Shown one piece after another: positions 9,202-17,293 of a stretch of 64,000 bases of DNA; position 1 is the stretch's first letter; every line of letters starts with the position of its first letter. This stretch comes from Nocardiopsis ganjiahuensis DSM 45031 (GTDB taxonomy: Bacteria; Actinomycetota; Actinomycetes; Streptosporangiales; Streptosporangiaceae). Below the pieces are notes generated by a model. That model saw only the letters and a program-made list of their open reading frames with translations, had not been told where the DNA came from and did not search any database. The translations under genes and the position numbers were made by a program. The DNA lies in contig NZ_ANBA01000002.1 of the NCBI RefSeq assembly GCF_000341085.1, positions 310,001 to 374,000 on the forward strand, read 5' to 3'.

Positions 9202-10161
9202 GTGACCTCACCGAGCGAACCGGTGGGCGGCCCGGGGTCGAAGGAACCGACCCCGGGCCGTTCGGCCGTACCGATCACCGCCGTCCCCGTCCGGTACCCC
9301 GAACGGTGGGTGGCGGCTGGGATCATCCTGGTCCTCGCCGCGATGTTCGTGCACATGCTGTTCACGAACCCCGCGTTCAACTGGCCGTACATGTTCGACA
9401 ACATGTTCTCCGACCCCGTGATCCGGGGCGTGTGGGTCACGCTGAGCGCGACCGTGCTGTCGATGGTCATCGGTGTCATCCTGGGCGTCATCCTCGCGGT
9501 GATGCGCCTGTCCGGGAACCCCGTGCTGGTCACGGTCTCCTGGATGTACACGTGGTTCTTCCGGGGGGTGCCCCGGCTCGTGCTGGCGGTGCTCTTCGGC
9601 AACCTCGCCATCCTGTACTCGACCATCCACATCGGACTGCCGTTCGACAACTACTGGATGCCGCTGCTCGGTCTGGAGGGTGACGCCCGCTTCTTCGAGA
9701 TCGACGCGCGCACCCTGCTGACCGGCTACACGGCGGGCCTGCTGGCCCTGTCGCTGTCCGAGGGGGCCTACATGGCGGAGATCATCCGCGCGGGCCTGCA
9801 GTCGGTGGACAAGGGCCAGACCGAGGCCGCCCAGGCCCTCGGGATGAGCCGGGGCAGGATCATGCGCCGGATCACCCTGCCGCAGGCGATGCGGGTGGTC
9901 ATCCCGCCGACGGGCAACGAGACCATCGCGATGCTCAAGGACACGGCGCTGCTCGCCTACGTGCCGGTGACCATCGAGCTCTTCTACCAGCTCCAGGCCA
10001 TCGGCACCCGGAGCTACCAGATCTTCCCGATGCTGGTGGCCGCCTGTCTCTGGTACCTGGCGATCACCAGTGTCCTGATGGTCGGCCAGTACTTCATCGA
10101 ACGCAGGTTCAACCGGGGTGAGCGCGGTGTCCGGGACCGCATCGTCGGAGGGACGCACTGA
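9202..10161 (+). CDS. Amino-acid ABC transporter permease
   Basis: A 319-residue inner-membrane permease of the His/Glu (HisM/GluC-like) type with several hydrophobic helices and the EAA-loop segment [23 protein letters not shown] that contacts the ATPase. The N-terminal ~35 residues are Pro/Gly-rich and cytoplasmic. The GTG start at 9202 has only a weak Shine-Dalgarno (GAAAG). Its stop overlaps the ATPase start by one base (TGATG). A single permease gene implies a homodimer in the transporter. Confidence 0.92.
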   Translation: MTSPSEPVGGPGSKEPTPGRSAVPITAVPVRYPERWVAAGIILVLAAMFVHMLFTNPAFNWPYMFDNMFSDPVIRGVWVTLSATVLSMVIGVILGVILAVMRLSGNPVLVTVSWMYTWFFRGVPRLVLAVLFGNLAILYSTIHIGLPFDNYWMPLLGLEGDARFFEIDARTLLTGYTAGLLALSLSEGAYMAEIIRAGLQSVDKGQTEAAQALGMSRGRIMRRITLPQAMRVVIPPTGNETIAMLKDTALLAYVPVTIELFYQLQAIGTRSYQIFPMLVAACLWYLAITSVLMVGQYFIERRFNRGERGVRDRIVGGTH

Positions 10162-10991
10162 TGGCTGACGAGACCAAGGGCTACGAGACGGGGATCGTCG
10201 TCGAGACCGCGGAGGGCGCGGAGCTGCCCGGCGACGCCCTCGTGGTGGCCGAGAACGTGCACAAGAGCTTCGGACGGCTGGAGGTCCTCAAGGGCATCGA
10301 CCTGGAGGTCAAGCGCGGCGAGGTGATGTGCATCGTCGGCCCCTCGGGGTCGGGCAAGTCCACCTTCCTGCGCTGTGTCAACCACCTGGAGAAGCTCTCC
10401 GCGGGCCGCCTGTGGGTCAACGGCGAGCTGATGGGGTACCGGCAGAAGCGCGGTCGGCTCTACGAGCTGCGGGACAGCGAGATCGCCGCTCAGCGCAGCG
10501 ACATCGGGATGGTCTTCCAGCGCTTCAACCTGTTCCCGCACCTGACCGTGCTCGGCAACGTCATCGAGGCGCCGATCCAGGTCAAGCGGGTTCCCCGGGC
10601 CCAGGCCACCGAGCGGGCCCTGGAACTGCTCGATCGGGTCGGGCTGCCGGACAAGGCGAACGCCTACCCCGAACAGCTCTCCGGCGGCCAGCAGCAGCGG
10701 GTGGCGATCGCCCGGGCCCTGGCCATGGAGCCGTCGCTGATGCTGTTCGACGAGCCCACCAGCGCCCTGGACCCGGAGCTGGTCGGTGAGGTCCTGGACG
10801 TCATGCGCGACCTCGCCAGGGGCGGGATGACCATGGTCGTGGTCACCCACGAGATGGGCTTCGCCCGCGAGGTCGGCGACTCCCTGGTCTTCATGGACGA
10901 CGGCGTCGTGGTGGAGAGGGGACTGCCCGCCGAGGTGCTCTCCAACCCCCAGCACGAGCGCACCCAGGCCTTCCTCTCCAAGGTGCTGTAG
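10161..10991 (+). CDS. Amino-acid ABC transporter ATP-binding protein
   Basis: A 276-residue ATPase subunit with Walker [10 protein letters not shown]-loop around [15 protein letters not shown], signature LSGGQQQR, Walker [15 protein letters not shown] and switch His in [12 protein letters not shown]. It powers uptake by the preceding permease. An N-terminal extension of ~30 residues precedes the nucleotide-binding domain. It is translationally coupled to the permease (one-base overlap). A hairpin terminator closes the operon. Confidence 0.95.
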   Translation: MADETKGYETGIVVETAEGAELPGDALVVAENVHKSFGRLEVLKGIDLEVKRGEVMCIVGPSGSGKSTFLRCVNHLEKLSAGRLWVNGELMGYRQKRGRLYELRDSEIAAQRSDIGMVFQRFNLFPHLTVLGNVIEAPIQVKRVPRAQATERALELLDRVGLPDKANAYPEQLSGGQQQRVAIARALAMEPSLMLFDEPTSALDPELVGEVLDVMRDLARGGMTMVVVTHEMGFAREVGDSLVFMDDGVVVERGLPAEVLSNPQHERTQAFLSKVL

Positions 10992-11020
10992 ACCGCACCC
11001 GAGCCGGCGGAGCGCCCTTC

Positions 11021-11054
11021 GGGCCCCGCGTTCCCTCCTGGGAGCGCGGGGCCC
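11021..11054 (+). terminator. Terminator of the amino-acid ABC transporter operon
   Basis: 15-bp stem with one G-U pair (11021-11035 with 11040-11054), 4-base loop, 29 bases after the ATPase stop. Confidence 0.8.
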
Positions 11055-11123
11055 GTCGTCCTGCCGGGGTGCGCCGGTCACCGGAGCCCTCCCCGCCTCC
11101 GGCGGAGGGTCCGAACCGCCCCC

Positions 11124-11129
11124 TATCGT
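11124..11129 (+). promoter_or_regulatory. Leaderless -10 element for the repeat protein
   Basis: TATCGT lies seven bases before the GTG start at 11136, the usual position for leaderless actinomycete transcripts; no ribosome-binding site is seen. Confidence 0.4.
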
Positions 11130-11135
11130 TGGACC

Positions 11136-12473
11136 GTGCCCTCTGAGAACCGACCCCCCGACCCCGCCGGCCCGGCCTCCGGACCGAGGAGCGCCGAACT
11201 GTTCGACGAACGCCTCGCCGCCGCCCGGGAAGCTCTGCGCAGCGAGGACGCCTCGGCCCGGACGGACGCGGTCGACGCGCTGCGGTGCCTGGCCGACGGC
11301 ACCTCCTCCGACGAGCAGGTGCAGGCGGTCGTCGACGTCCTGTGCGCCTACCTGCGCACACCGGACGCCCCCGCGCCCGCCGACCGGACCTCGCCCGCCG
11401 CGCCGCCCGGGCCCGACCCCCTGCGCGAGGTGCGCCACGCGGTCGTCGAGACCATCGGCGACCACCTGCGGGAGGACACCCGCTGGCGCGGCCGCGACTA
11501 CGACTTCTCCGGTGCCGTCTTCGACGGCGGCGACCTGTCCCGTGCCGTGTTCCTCGGCGGAGCGGTCTCCTTCCGCGGAGCCCGGTTCACCGGCGGCCGC
11601 GTGCTCTTCACCGGGGCCCGGTTCGCCGGCGGGAGGGTCGACTTCGGCGAAGCCGAGTTCACCGGCGCGCGGGCGGACTTCACGGGGGCCGGGTTCACCG
11701 GCGCGGAGGTGTACTTCACCGGGGCCCGGTTCGTCGAGGGGTCGGTCGACTTCGACTCGGCCGAGTTCTCGGGCGGGCAGGTGTTCTTCGACGGTGCCCG
11801 GTTCACCGGCCCGGCTTCGGTCCTGACCTTCGTGAACGCCCGGTTCACCGGTGCGGAGGTGCGCTTCGCCGGAGCGGAGTTCGCGGACGGGACCGTCAGC
11901 TTCCACGGGGCGGAGTTCGCGGCCGGGTCGGTGCGTTTCACCGGGGCCCGGTTCACCGGCGGCACGGTCTCCTTCAGCTGGGCCCGGTTCACCGGCGCGG
12001 CCGTGGGCTTTGCCGGGGCCGACTTCTTCGACGGCCTCCTGTTCTTCGACAGCGCGGAGTTCGCGGCCGGGAAGGTGTCCTTCGGATCGGCGGTGTTCTC
12101 CGGCGGGGCGAGGTTCTTCGACGAGGCCCGGTTCACCGGCGGGAAACTGTACTTCGGGAGCCTGTTCACCGGTGGGGTCGCGGTCTTCGACAGGGCCGAG
12201 TTCGCCGCCGGGAAGGTGTTCTTCAGCGGGACCGAGTTCGTGGAGGGGATCGTGCGGTTCGAGGAGGCCCGGTTCACCGGGGGAACCGTGACTTTCGAGG
12301 GGACCCGCTTCTCCGCGGCGGCGGCCTCCTTCCACGGAGCCGAGTTCACCGGCGGGACCGTGGCCTTCGACGACGCCTCGGGGGAGCGCCCCGAGGGCCT
12401 GCCGGCGAACGCGGGCCGCCGGGGCTCCGTGATCCGGTGCCTGCCCGACGAATGGGACGAGTGGGCGGTCTGA
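11136..12473 (+). CDS. Pentapeptide-like repeat protein with a 12-residue period
   Basis: A 445-residue protein. Residues ~20-120 are helical (HEAT-like: LAAAREALRSEDASARTDAV). The rest, from ~125 to ~430, is an uninterrupted run of about 24 units of the form F-x-G-A-x-F-x-G-G-x-V-x. Phe recurs every 5-7 residues and the whole unit every 12. This resembles the pentapeptide-repeat (right-handed beta-helix) superfamily, where every fifth residue is Phe/Leu, but with a regular spacer. The 36-base period is also visible in DNA (GCCCGGTTCACCGG recurs many times). No signal peptide or membrane segment is seen. Function is unknown; DNA mimicry, known for some pentapeptide proteins, is only a possibility. 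Probably leaderless. Confidence 0.8.
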   Translation: MPSENRPPDPAGPASGPRSAELFDERLAAAREALRSEDASARTDAVDALRCLADGTSSDEQVQAVVDVLCAYLRTPDAPAPADRTSPAAPPGPDPLREVRHAVVETIGDHLREDTRWRGRDYDFSGAVFDGGDLSRAVFLGGAVSFRGARFTGGRVLFTGARFAGGRVDFGEAEFTGARADFTGAGFTGAEVYFTGARFVEGSVDFDSAEFSGGQVFFDGARFTGPASVLTFVNARFTGAEVRFAGAEFADGTVSFHGAEFAAGSVRFTGARFTGGTVSFSWARFTGAAVGFAGADFFDGLLFFDSAEFAAGKVSFGSAVFSGGARFFDEARFTGGKLYFGSLFTGGVAVFDRAEFAAGKVFFSGTEFVEGIVRFEEARFTGGTVTFEGTRFSAAAASFHGAEFTGGTVAFDDASGERPEGLPANAGRRGSVIRCLPDEWDEWAV

Positions 12474-12581
12474 CCGCCCCACCGGACCGTGTTCACCGTG
12501 ACGTGCCCCCGATGGCCTTGACCGGAGGGCCTGCCGGCCCCAGAGTCATCAGGGGGACTCCACCAGCCCCCTGGGAGAGGC

Positions 12582-13172
12582 ATGGACGCGCGTACGGAGA
12601 AGGTCCGCCAGCTCTGGGAGGACCGGGCGGAAAGATACGACACCGGGAGCCGGTACGAGCCCCCGGCCATCCGCAGCACCCGCAGACTCCTCTGCGGCGG
12701 GGCCAGGGGGCGCACCCTCGAGGTGGCGGTGGGCACCGGGACGAACCTGGAGTACTACCCGCCCCAGGTGGAGCTGACCGGGCTGGACCTCAGCCCCGCC
12801 ATGCTGGCGAAGGCACGTGAGAAGGCCCGGGAACAGGGCCGGCCCCTGACCCTGGTGGAGGGCGACGCCCAGGAGCTGTCCTTCGCAGACCGGTCCTTCG
12901 ACACCGTGCTGTGCGCGCTCGCGCTGTGCACGATCCCCGACCAGGGACGCGCCCTGACGGAGATGTACCGGGTCCTGGTGCCCGGGGGCCGGCTGCTGCT
13001 GGTCGACCACGTCGAGTACACACGGTTCCCCTTCCGCCTGCGCGAACGACTGCGCGGGCACCCGCGCAGGCTGCCCCGCAGAGTCGCCGAGGAGGCCGGT
13101 TTCCGGGTGGGCCACCACGACCGCCTGCTGTTCGGCATGGTGGAGCGGCTGGTCGCGCACCGGCCGAGCTGA
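12582..13172 (+). CDS. Class I SAM-dependent methyltransferase
   Basis: A 196-residue cytoplasmic methyltransferase with motif I LEVAVGTGTNLEYYP (~46-60), acidic residue in LTGLDLSPAML, motif II GDAQELSFADRSFDTVLC and motif III YRVLVPGGRLLLVDHV. It belongs to the Methyltransf_11 / UbiE-like group, and the substrate is unknown. The ATG at 12582 follows TGGGAGAGG (12572-12580). It sits alone between the repeat protein and an acetyltransferase gene. Confidence 0.88.
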   Translation: MDARTEKVRQLWEDRAERYDTGSRYEPPAIRSTRRLLCGGARGRTLEVAVGTGTNLEYYPPQVELTGLDLSPAMLAKAREKAREQGRPLTLVEGDAQELSFADRSFDTVLCALALCTIPDQGRALTEMYRVLVPGGRLLLVDHVEYTRFPFRLRERLRGHPRRLPRRVAEEAGFRVGHHDRLLFGMVERLVAHRPS

Positions 13173-13287
13173 GGCGGCGCGCCGGGCTCCGGTCGCCACG
13201 CGCCTCCCACGGACCCCGAGAACCCCCTCCGTCCAGCGCATACCCTGGGAAGGACCCTAGCCCCCGATCCGCGACCGAGGTGGTCCG

Positions 13288-13779
13288 ATGATCCGCCCTG
13301 CCCGCCCCGACGACGTTCCCGTCATCCACCGGATGATCCAGGAGCTCGCGGAGTACGAGAAGGAACCCGACGCGGTCGTCGCCACGGAGGAGGACCTCCG
13401 TACCGCCCTGTTCGGGCCGGACTCCTCGGTGTACGCGCACGTGGCAGAGCATTCGGGGGCCGACGGCGCCCCCGTCCCCGCGGGGTTCGCCCTGTGGTTT
13501 CGCAACTACTCCACCTGGACCGGCAGGCACGGCATCTACCTGGAGGACCTGTACGTCCGCCCCGACATGCGCGGCCACGGCTACGGCCTGGCCCTGCTGA
13601 AGAACCTCGCCCGGATCTGTGTGGAACGCGGCTACACCCGACTGGAATGGTCGGTTCTGGACTGGAATCTTCCGGCGATCGGGTTCTACGAGTCCCTGGG
13701 TTCGACGCCCATGGACGAGTGGACGGTCCGTCGCCTGGACGGCGACGCGCTGACCGCTCTGGGCTCTGTGAAGGGCTGA
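13288..13779 (+). CDS. GNAT family N-acetyltransferase
   Basis: A 163-residue acetyltransferase. Seen: MIRPARPDDVPVIHRMIQEL at the N-terminus, YLEDLYVRPDMRGHGYGLALL (acetyl-CoA pyrophosphate loop, RGHGYG) and NLPAIGFYESLGSTPMDEW near the end. These resemble the diamine/thialysine (SSAT-like) acetyltransferase branch. The substrate is not determined. It ends ~125 bases before the anti-sigma factor gene and is probably a separate transcript. Confidence 0.88.
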   Translation: MIRPARPDDVPVIHRMIQELAEYEKEPDAVVATEEDLRTALFGPDSSVYAHVAEHSGADGAPVPAGFALWFRNYSTWTGRHGIYLEDLYVRPDMRGHGYGLALLKNLARICVERGYTRLEWSVLDWNLPAIGFYESLGSTPMDEWTVRRLDGDALTALGSVKG

Positions 13780-13792
13780 GCCAGGCCATTTG

Positions 13793-13861
13793 TCTCGTGT
13801 TCACGCCTCGAAGGGTGGACACGATCCGTTCTCCCTGCGTCAGTGGCAGGGTGAAACGAGA
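13793..13861 (+). promoter_or_regulatory. Inverted-repeat leader region before rsbW-sigF
   Basis: Eleven-base arms TCTCGT-g-TTCAC (13793-13804) and GTGAAACGAGA (13851-13861), with a one-base bulge, enclose a smaller CCTGC/GCAGG hairpin. The region could be an operator pair or a folded leader. A SigB-like promoter (GTCT, 17 bases, GGGTGG) is visible inside but weak. Confidence 0.35.
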
Positions 13862-13904
13862 TACATTGCTCTCAAGCGGCAACCTCGCCCCCCGAAGGAG
13901 GGAC

Positions 13905-14330
13905 GTGACCGAAGAAACCGCTGTGCCCACGGCCGACGCCACTGGTGTACGCGACGCTGTCACCGTCAACATGCCAGCCGACAGCGCTTACCTGTCTGTC
14001 CTGCGCACGGCGACGGCAGGGCTGGCCGCCCGACTCGACTTCACCCTCGACGAGATCGAGGACCTGAGGATCGGGGTCGACGAGGCGTGCGCGATGCTCC
14101 TCTCCCAGGCGCTGCCCGGCACAGAACTGACCACGGAATTCGAACTCACCCCCGACGGGATGCGCATCTCCGTCTCGGTGTTGACCGCGGACGGGCGCCT
14201 TCCCGCCCGCGACACCTTCGCCTGGACCGTCCTGTCCGCTCTCGCGGGGGATGTGGACGCGGGGGTCGATCCGGACGACCGCGTCTACATCGTCCTGTAC
14301 AAACGCCGCGGCACCCTGGAGTCGGCGTGA
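13905..14330 (+). CDS. RsbW-type anti-sigma factor / ATP-binding regulatory protein
   Basis: A 141-residue protein of the GHKL ATPase anti-sigma family (RsbW/UsfX): VTVNMPADSAYLSVLRTATAGLAARL, then the N-box DEIEDLRIGVDEACAMLL, and a C-terminal segment ending in YKRRGTLESA. It would bind and hold the sigma factor encoded next until released by an anti-anti-sigma factor. The GTG start at 13905 has an excellent ribosome-binding site (AAGGAGGG, 13895-13902). The sigma gene starts inside its last codons (GTGA overlap), giving coupled synthesis. The C-terminal G-box of the ATPase is shorter than in SpoIIAB. Confidence 0.88.
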   Translation: MTEETAVPTADATGVRDAVTVNMPADSAYLSVLRTATAGLAARLDFTLDEIEDLRIGVDEACAMLLSQALPGTELTTEFELTPDGMRISVSVLTADGRLPARDTFAWTVLSALAGDVDAGVDPDDRVYIVLYKRRGTLESA

Positions 14331-15130
14331 GCGAAAGGGGGCCCGCTCTGACAGCGAAGACCGAGCACGCGGTGCCCGACCGGGCGCGCGCGAGAGAGTT
14401 GTTCGAGCGCCTTAACAACCTCGATGCGGACGCACCCGAGCGCCGGGCGATCCGCGACGAGCTGGTGGAGCTCCACCTGCCCTTGGTGGAGTACCTGGCC
14501 CGACGGTTCCGCAACCGCGGTGAGTGGCTCGACGATCTCACCCAGGTGGCCACGATCGGGCTGATCAAGTCCATCGACCGGTTCGACCTGGAGCGCGGGG
14601 TGGAGTTCTCCACCTACGCGACCCCGACGATCGTCGGTGAGATCAAGCGCCACTTCCGGGACAAGGGTTGGGCGGTGCGGGTTCCCCGTCGCCTCCAGGA
14701 GCTGAAGCTCTCGCTGACCAAGGCGGTCAGCGACCTGTCCCAGCGGGAGGGGCGCTCCCCCACCGTCGCGGAACTGGCCGCACACCTCCAGATGACCGAG
14801 GAGGAGGTGCTGGAGGGCCTGGAGTCCGCCAACGCCTACTCGACGGTCTCGTTGGACGCTCCCGACAGCGGTGACGAGGACGCCCCCGCGGTGGCCGACT
14901 CACTGGGGATCGTCGACGAGTCCCTGGAGGGCGTGGAGTACCGGGAGTCGTTGAAGCCGCTTCTGGAACAGCTACCGCCCCGGGAGAAGCGCATCCTGCT
15001 GCTGCGCTTCTTCGGGAACATGACGCAGTCGCAGATCGCCCAGGAGCTGGGGATCTCCCAGATGCACGTGTCGCGCCTGCTGGCGCGCACCCTGGCGCAG
15101 CTGCGGCAGGCGCTCACCACGGAGGACTGA
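14327..15130 (+). CDS. SigB/SigF/SigG family RNA polymerase sigma factor
   Basis: A 267-residue group-3 sigma factor. Region 2 is at ~50-115 (DELVELHLPLVEYLARRF, DDLTQVATIGLIKSIDRFD, FSTYATPTIVGEIKRHFRDKG). Region 3 is at ~125-185 (VRVPRRLQELKLSL, SPTVAELAAHLQMTEEEV). Region 4 is at ~215-262 (LPPREKRILLLRFFGNMTQSQIAQELGISQMHVSRLLARTL). It directs stress or developmental transcription in actinomycetes. The GTG overlaps the rsbW stop by four bases, so the pair is a classic anti-sigma/sigma switch. No anti-anti-sigma gene is adjacent. Confidence 0.95.
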   Translation: MSERGPALTAKTEHAVPDRARARELFERLNNLDADAPERRAIRDELVELHLPLVEYLARRFRNRGEWLDDLTQVATIGLIKSIDRFDLERGVEFSTYATPTIVGEIKRHFRDKGWAVRVPRRLQELKLSLTKAVSDLSQREGRSPTVAELAAHLQMTEEEVLEGLESANAYSTVSLDAPDSGDEDAPAVADSLGIVDESLEGVEYRESLKPLLEQLPPREKRILLLRFFGNMTQSQIAQELGISQMHVSRLLARTLAQLRQALTTED

Positions 15131-15137
15131 CCTGGTT

Positions 15138-15154
15138 CGCGGCCGACGGCCGCG
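15138..15154. terminator. Short hairpin between sigF and a convergent gene
   Basis: 7-bp stem (15138-15144 with 15148-15154) with a 3-base loop, eight bases after the sigma factor stop and facing a gene on the other strand. Confidence 0.45.
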
Positions 15155-15162
15155 GCGGCTGG

Positions 15163-15558
15163 TCACCGACGCTTGTCGAAGTCGGAGAACAGCGCCGCGG
15201 TCGTCGGCGGTGAGAGCACGGCGGCCGCCGCGGCGGCGGCGACGGCGATCATGACGGCGGCGATCACGTACTGCTCCCCCGTGAACATGTAGTACGCCAC
15301 CACGGCCATGAACAGCTGGGTGACCACTACCGGGGTCCGCGCCCAGTCGCGCAGCTGCCACAGCCCGCGCGCGACGAAGAGCAGCAGCGCTCCGACACCC
15401 ACACCGATCACGGTGAGCGGGACGGCCGAGGACACCGGATCGGTGGCCCGGCCGGTGATCGCGGTGTAGAGGCTGTAGATTCCGGCGATCGCCGCGACCA
15501 GCCCGATCAGGGCCTCGAGCGCGGCGGCGATGACGATGGTGACGGGACGCGAAGACAC
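15163..15558 (-). CDS. Small four-helix membrane protein of unknown function
   Basis: A 131-residue protein with four hydrophobic segments: IVIAAALEALIGLVAAIAGI, VPLTVIGVGVGALLLFVARG, VVVTQLFMAVVAYYM and VIAAVMIAVAAAAAAAVL. It has a short charged C-terminus (FSDFDKRR). Similar proteins are common in actinomycetes without assigned function. It is convergent with sigF and divergent from the lipid kinase gene. Nothing in the sequence indicates a substrate. Confidence 0.7.
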   Translation of the reverse strand: MSSRPVTIVIAAALEALIGLVAAIAGIYSLYTAITGRATDPVSSAVPLTVIGVGVGALLLFVARGLWQLRDWARTPVVVTQLFMAVVAYYMFTGEQYVIAAVMIAVAAAAAAAVLSPPTTAALFSDFDKRR

Positions 15559-15673
15559 CTGACGAGCCTATACGCGCTCCCGGCGTCCCCCCTCCCGGCC
15601 CTCCCGGCTCCGCCCCCGCCCGGCTCCTATGGCACAGGTCACCCTCGCACTCCTTCGGGCCTGCCGCAGGACC

Positions 15674-15679
15674 TAGACT
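15674..15679 (+). promoter_or_regulatory. Leaderless -10 element for the lipid kinase gene
   Basis: TAGACT lies six bases before the GTG at 15686, the typical spacing of a leaderless actinomycete promoter; no Shine-Dalgarno sequence is present. Confidence 0.5.
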
Positions 15680-15685
15680 GACCGG

Positions 15686-16618
15686 GTGCGAGCCCTATTC
15701 ATCGTGAATCCCCAAGCGACCACGACCACCTCTCGCACGCGCGAGGTGATCATGGGTGCCCTGGCGTCCGAGCTGGAAGTCACCGCCGTCGAGACCGCCT
15801 ACCGCGACCACGCTCGCGAACTGGCCCGGGAGGCCGCGGCCGAAGGCTACGAACTCGTGTTGAGCCTCGGCGGTGACGGCACCGTCAACGAGGTCGTCAA
15901 CGGGCTCCTCGCCACCCCGGAAGGGCTGACCCGCCCCCGTTACGCCGTGATCCCGGGAGGCAGCGCGAACGTGTTCATCCGGGCCCTGGGCGTCCCCGGC
16001 GACCCGGTCGAGGCGACCGGCGCGGTGCTGGAGGCGATCCGTGCCGGACGCGAACGGGAGGTCGGGCTGGGGCGGATCACCAGCGATCAGGACGACCGCT
16101 ACTTCACTTTCTGTGCCGGTTTCGGCTGGGACGCCGACGTGGTGCAGCAGGTGGAACAGGAACGCGACAACGGCAGGAAGGCGACTCCTGCGCTGTACGC
16201 GGAGGTCGCGGTAAAGCTGTTCTTCCAAGGGGATATCCGCGATTCGTCACTCAGCGTGTCCAGTGACGGAAGGACCCTGGACGACGTTTATTTCGCGCTG
16301 GTCACGAACACCACTCCGTGGACCTACGCGGGTGCCCTGGCCCTTCAGCCGACGCCGGCCTCACGTTTCGAGCTGGGTCTGGACGCTTTCGCACTGACGC
16401 AGTCCTCGCACGCGCTGACTGGCTGGGTTCTTTCCCAGATGTTCTTCCCCAAGGGCCTTCCCGCACGTGGGGACGGCTACGTGACCTGGCACGACCAGTC
16501 CTCCCTGAAGGTCACGTCGACCCATCCGAGAGCCTTCCAAATCGACGGTGAATACCTGGGAGAGCGCGAACAGGTCAACTTCCACTCGGTACCGAAGGCA
16601 TTACGAATCTTCTGTTAA
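15686..16618 (+). CDS. Diacylglycerol kinase family lipid kinase
   Basis: A 310-residue cytoplasmic/peripheral enzyme of the DAGK catalytic family. It starts FIVNPQATTTTSR, carries the nucleotide-binding SLGGDGTVNEVVNGLL (~55-70) and PGGSANVFIRALG (~95-107), and has the C-terminal strand-rich domain. It phosphorylates diacylglycerol or a related lipid such as sphingoid or undecaprenol-type alcohols; substrate choice is not visible. It precedes whiB1, an order also remembered for mycobacteria. Likely leaderless. Confidence 0.9.
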   Translation: MRALFIVNPQATTTTSRTREVIMGALASELEVTAVETAYRDHARELAREAAAEGYELVLSLGGDGTVNEVVNGLLATPEGLTRPRYAVIPGGSANVFIRALGVPGDPVEATGAVLEAIRAGREREVGLGRITSDQDDRYFTFCAGFGWDADVVQQVEQERDNGRKATPALYAEVAVKLFFQGDIRDSSLSVSSDGRTLDDVYFALVTNTTPWTYAGALALQPTPASRFELGLDAFALTQSSHALTGWVLSQMFFPKGLPARGDGYVTWHDQSSLKVTSTHPRAFQIDGEYLGEREQVNFHSVPKALRIFC

Positions 16619-16858
16619 TTGTCGGGAAAGCAGCCATTCCCGATCACTGTGACGCACCCGACACGCGGAACAGGACCTTTGGCCTCGAGAGCTCTTGCAT
16701 GGCCCTCGCGGGCCTGTCACGCTCAAGATATCGCCGCGAGTTACGGGCGAGTTAATTTGGGCGCTTCCCACGTGGCCGTGGGGTGAAACCTCAACTACCT
16801 CGGCCCGCACGAACCACCGGTGGACCCCATCCATCGGGCGCCCTTGCACGTTCTGATC

Positions 16859-16872
16859 GTGAAAAGCTTCAC
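16859..16872 (+). promoter_or_regulatory. CRP-like operator upstream of whiB1
   Basis: GTGA-AAAGCT-TCAC is a perfect half-site pair of the CRP/FNR consensus (GTGA, six bases, TCAC). It lies 32 bases before the whiB1 ATG. Mycobacterium whiB1 is known to be controlled by CRP (Rv3676), so a conserved link is plausible. The rest of the 286-base gap (16619-16904) holds no gene. Confidence 0.55.
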
Positions 16873-16904
16873 AAATGATCGCCTCACCGTGAGGAGTGGA
16901 CCGC

Positions 16905-17159
16905 ATGGACTGGCGCCATGACGCAGCCTGCCGTGACGAAGACCCCGAACTCTTCTTCCCGATCGGCAACTTCGGCCCCGCACTGATCCAGATCGAGGAA
17001 GCCAAGGCCGTCTGCCAGCGCTGCCCGGTCAGTTCCGCCTGTCTGAAGTGGGCGCTGGAAAGCGGCCAGGACGGTGGAGTCTGGGGCGGCACCTCGGAAG
17101 AGGAGCGACGCCGCATCAAGCGCCGTGGTTCCGCGCTTCGACCCATGGTCCGCAGCTGA
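16905..17159 (+). CDS. whiB1: WhiB1/WblE-type iron-sulfur regulator
   Basis: An 84-residue WhiB-like protein, a [4Fe-4S] cluster protein that binds the primary sigma factor and responds to NO. The four cluster cysteines are C9, C37, C40 and C46, followed by the G58-V-W-G-G62 turn and the basic tail EEERRRIKRRG. The N-terminus MDWRHDAACRDEDPELFFP and overall length match WhiB1/WblE, the essential member. ATG 16905 with GAGGAG (16891-16896) is preferred over the upstream GTG 16896. Convergent with the PdtaS-like kinase gene. Confidence 0.95.
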   Translation: MDWRHDAACRDEDPELFFPIGNFGPALIQIEEAKAVCQRCPVSSACLKWALESGQDGGVWGGTSEEERRRIKRRGSALRPMVRS

Positions 17160-17232
17160 CCACCGCACCTCGCCCCGTGTGACAGAGCACGACCCGTTAC
17201 CGGGGTCGACCGGAGACGGTGACGCCGACCGA

Positions 17233-17253
17233 CCCCCGCCGGCGCGGCGGGGG
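17233..17253. terminator. Hairpin between whiB1 and the histidine kinase gene
   Basis: 9-bp GC stem (17233-17241 with 17245-17253), 3-base loop, between convergent genes. Confidence 0.55.
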
Positions 17254-17293
17254 ACGGCGCACGGCGGCGCTCACCCTCCGCCTGCCGTCCCGC

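Noticed and set aside
10014-12482. Open frame of 822 codons on the minus strand with repetitive GEPGP-like text
   Set aside because: Mirror of the repeat protein gene and the ABC ATPase gene; the repetition comes from the 36-base repeats of the plus-strand gene.
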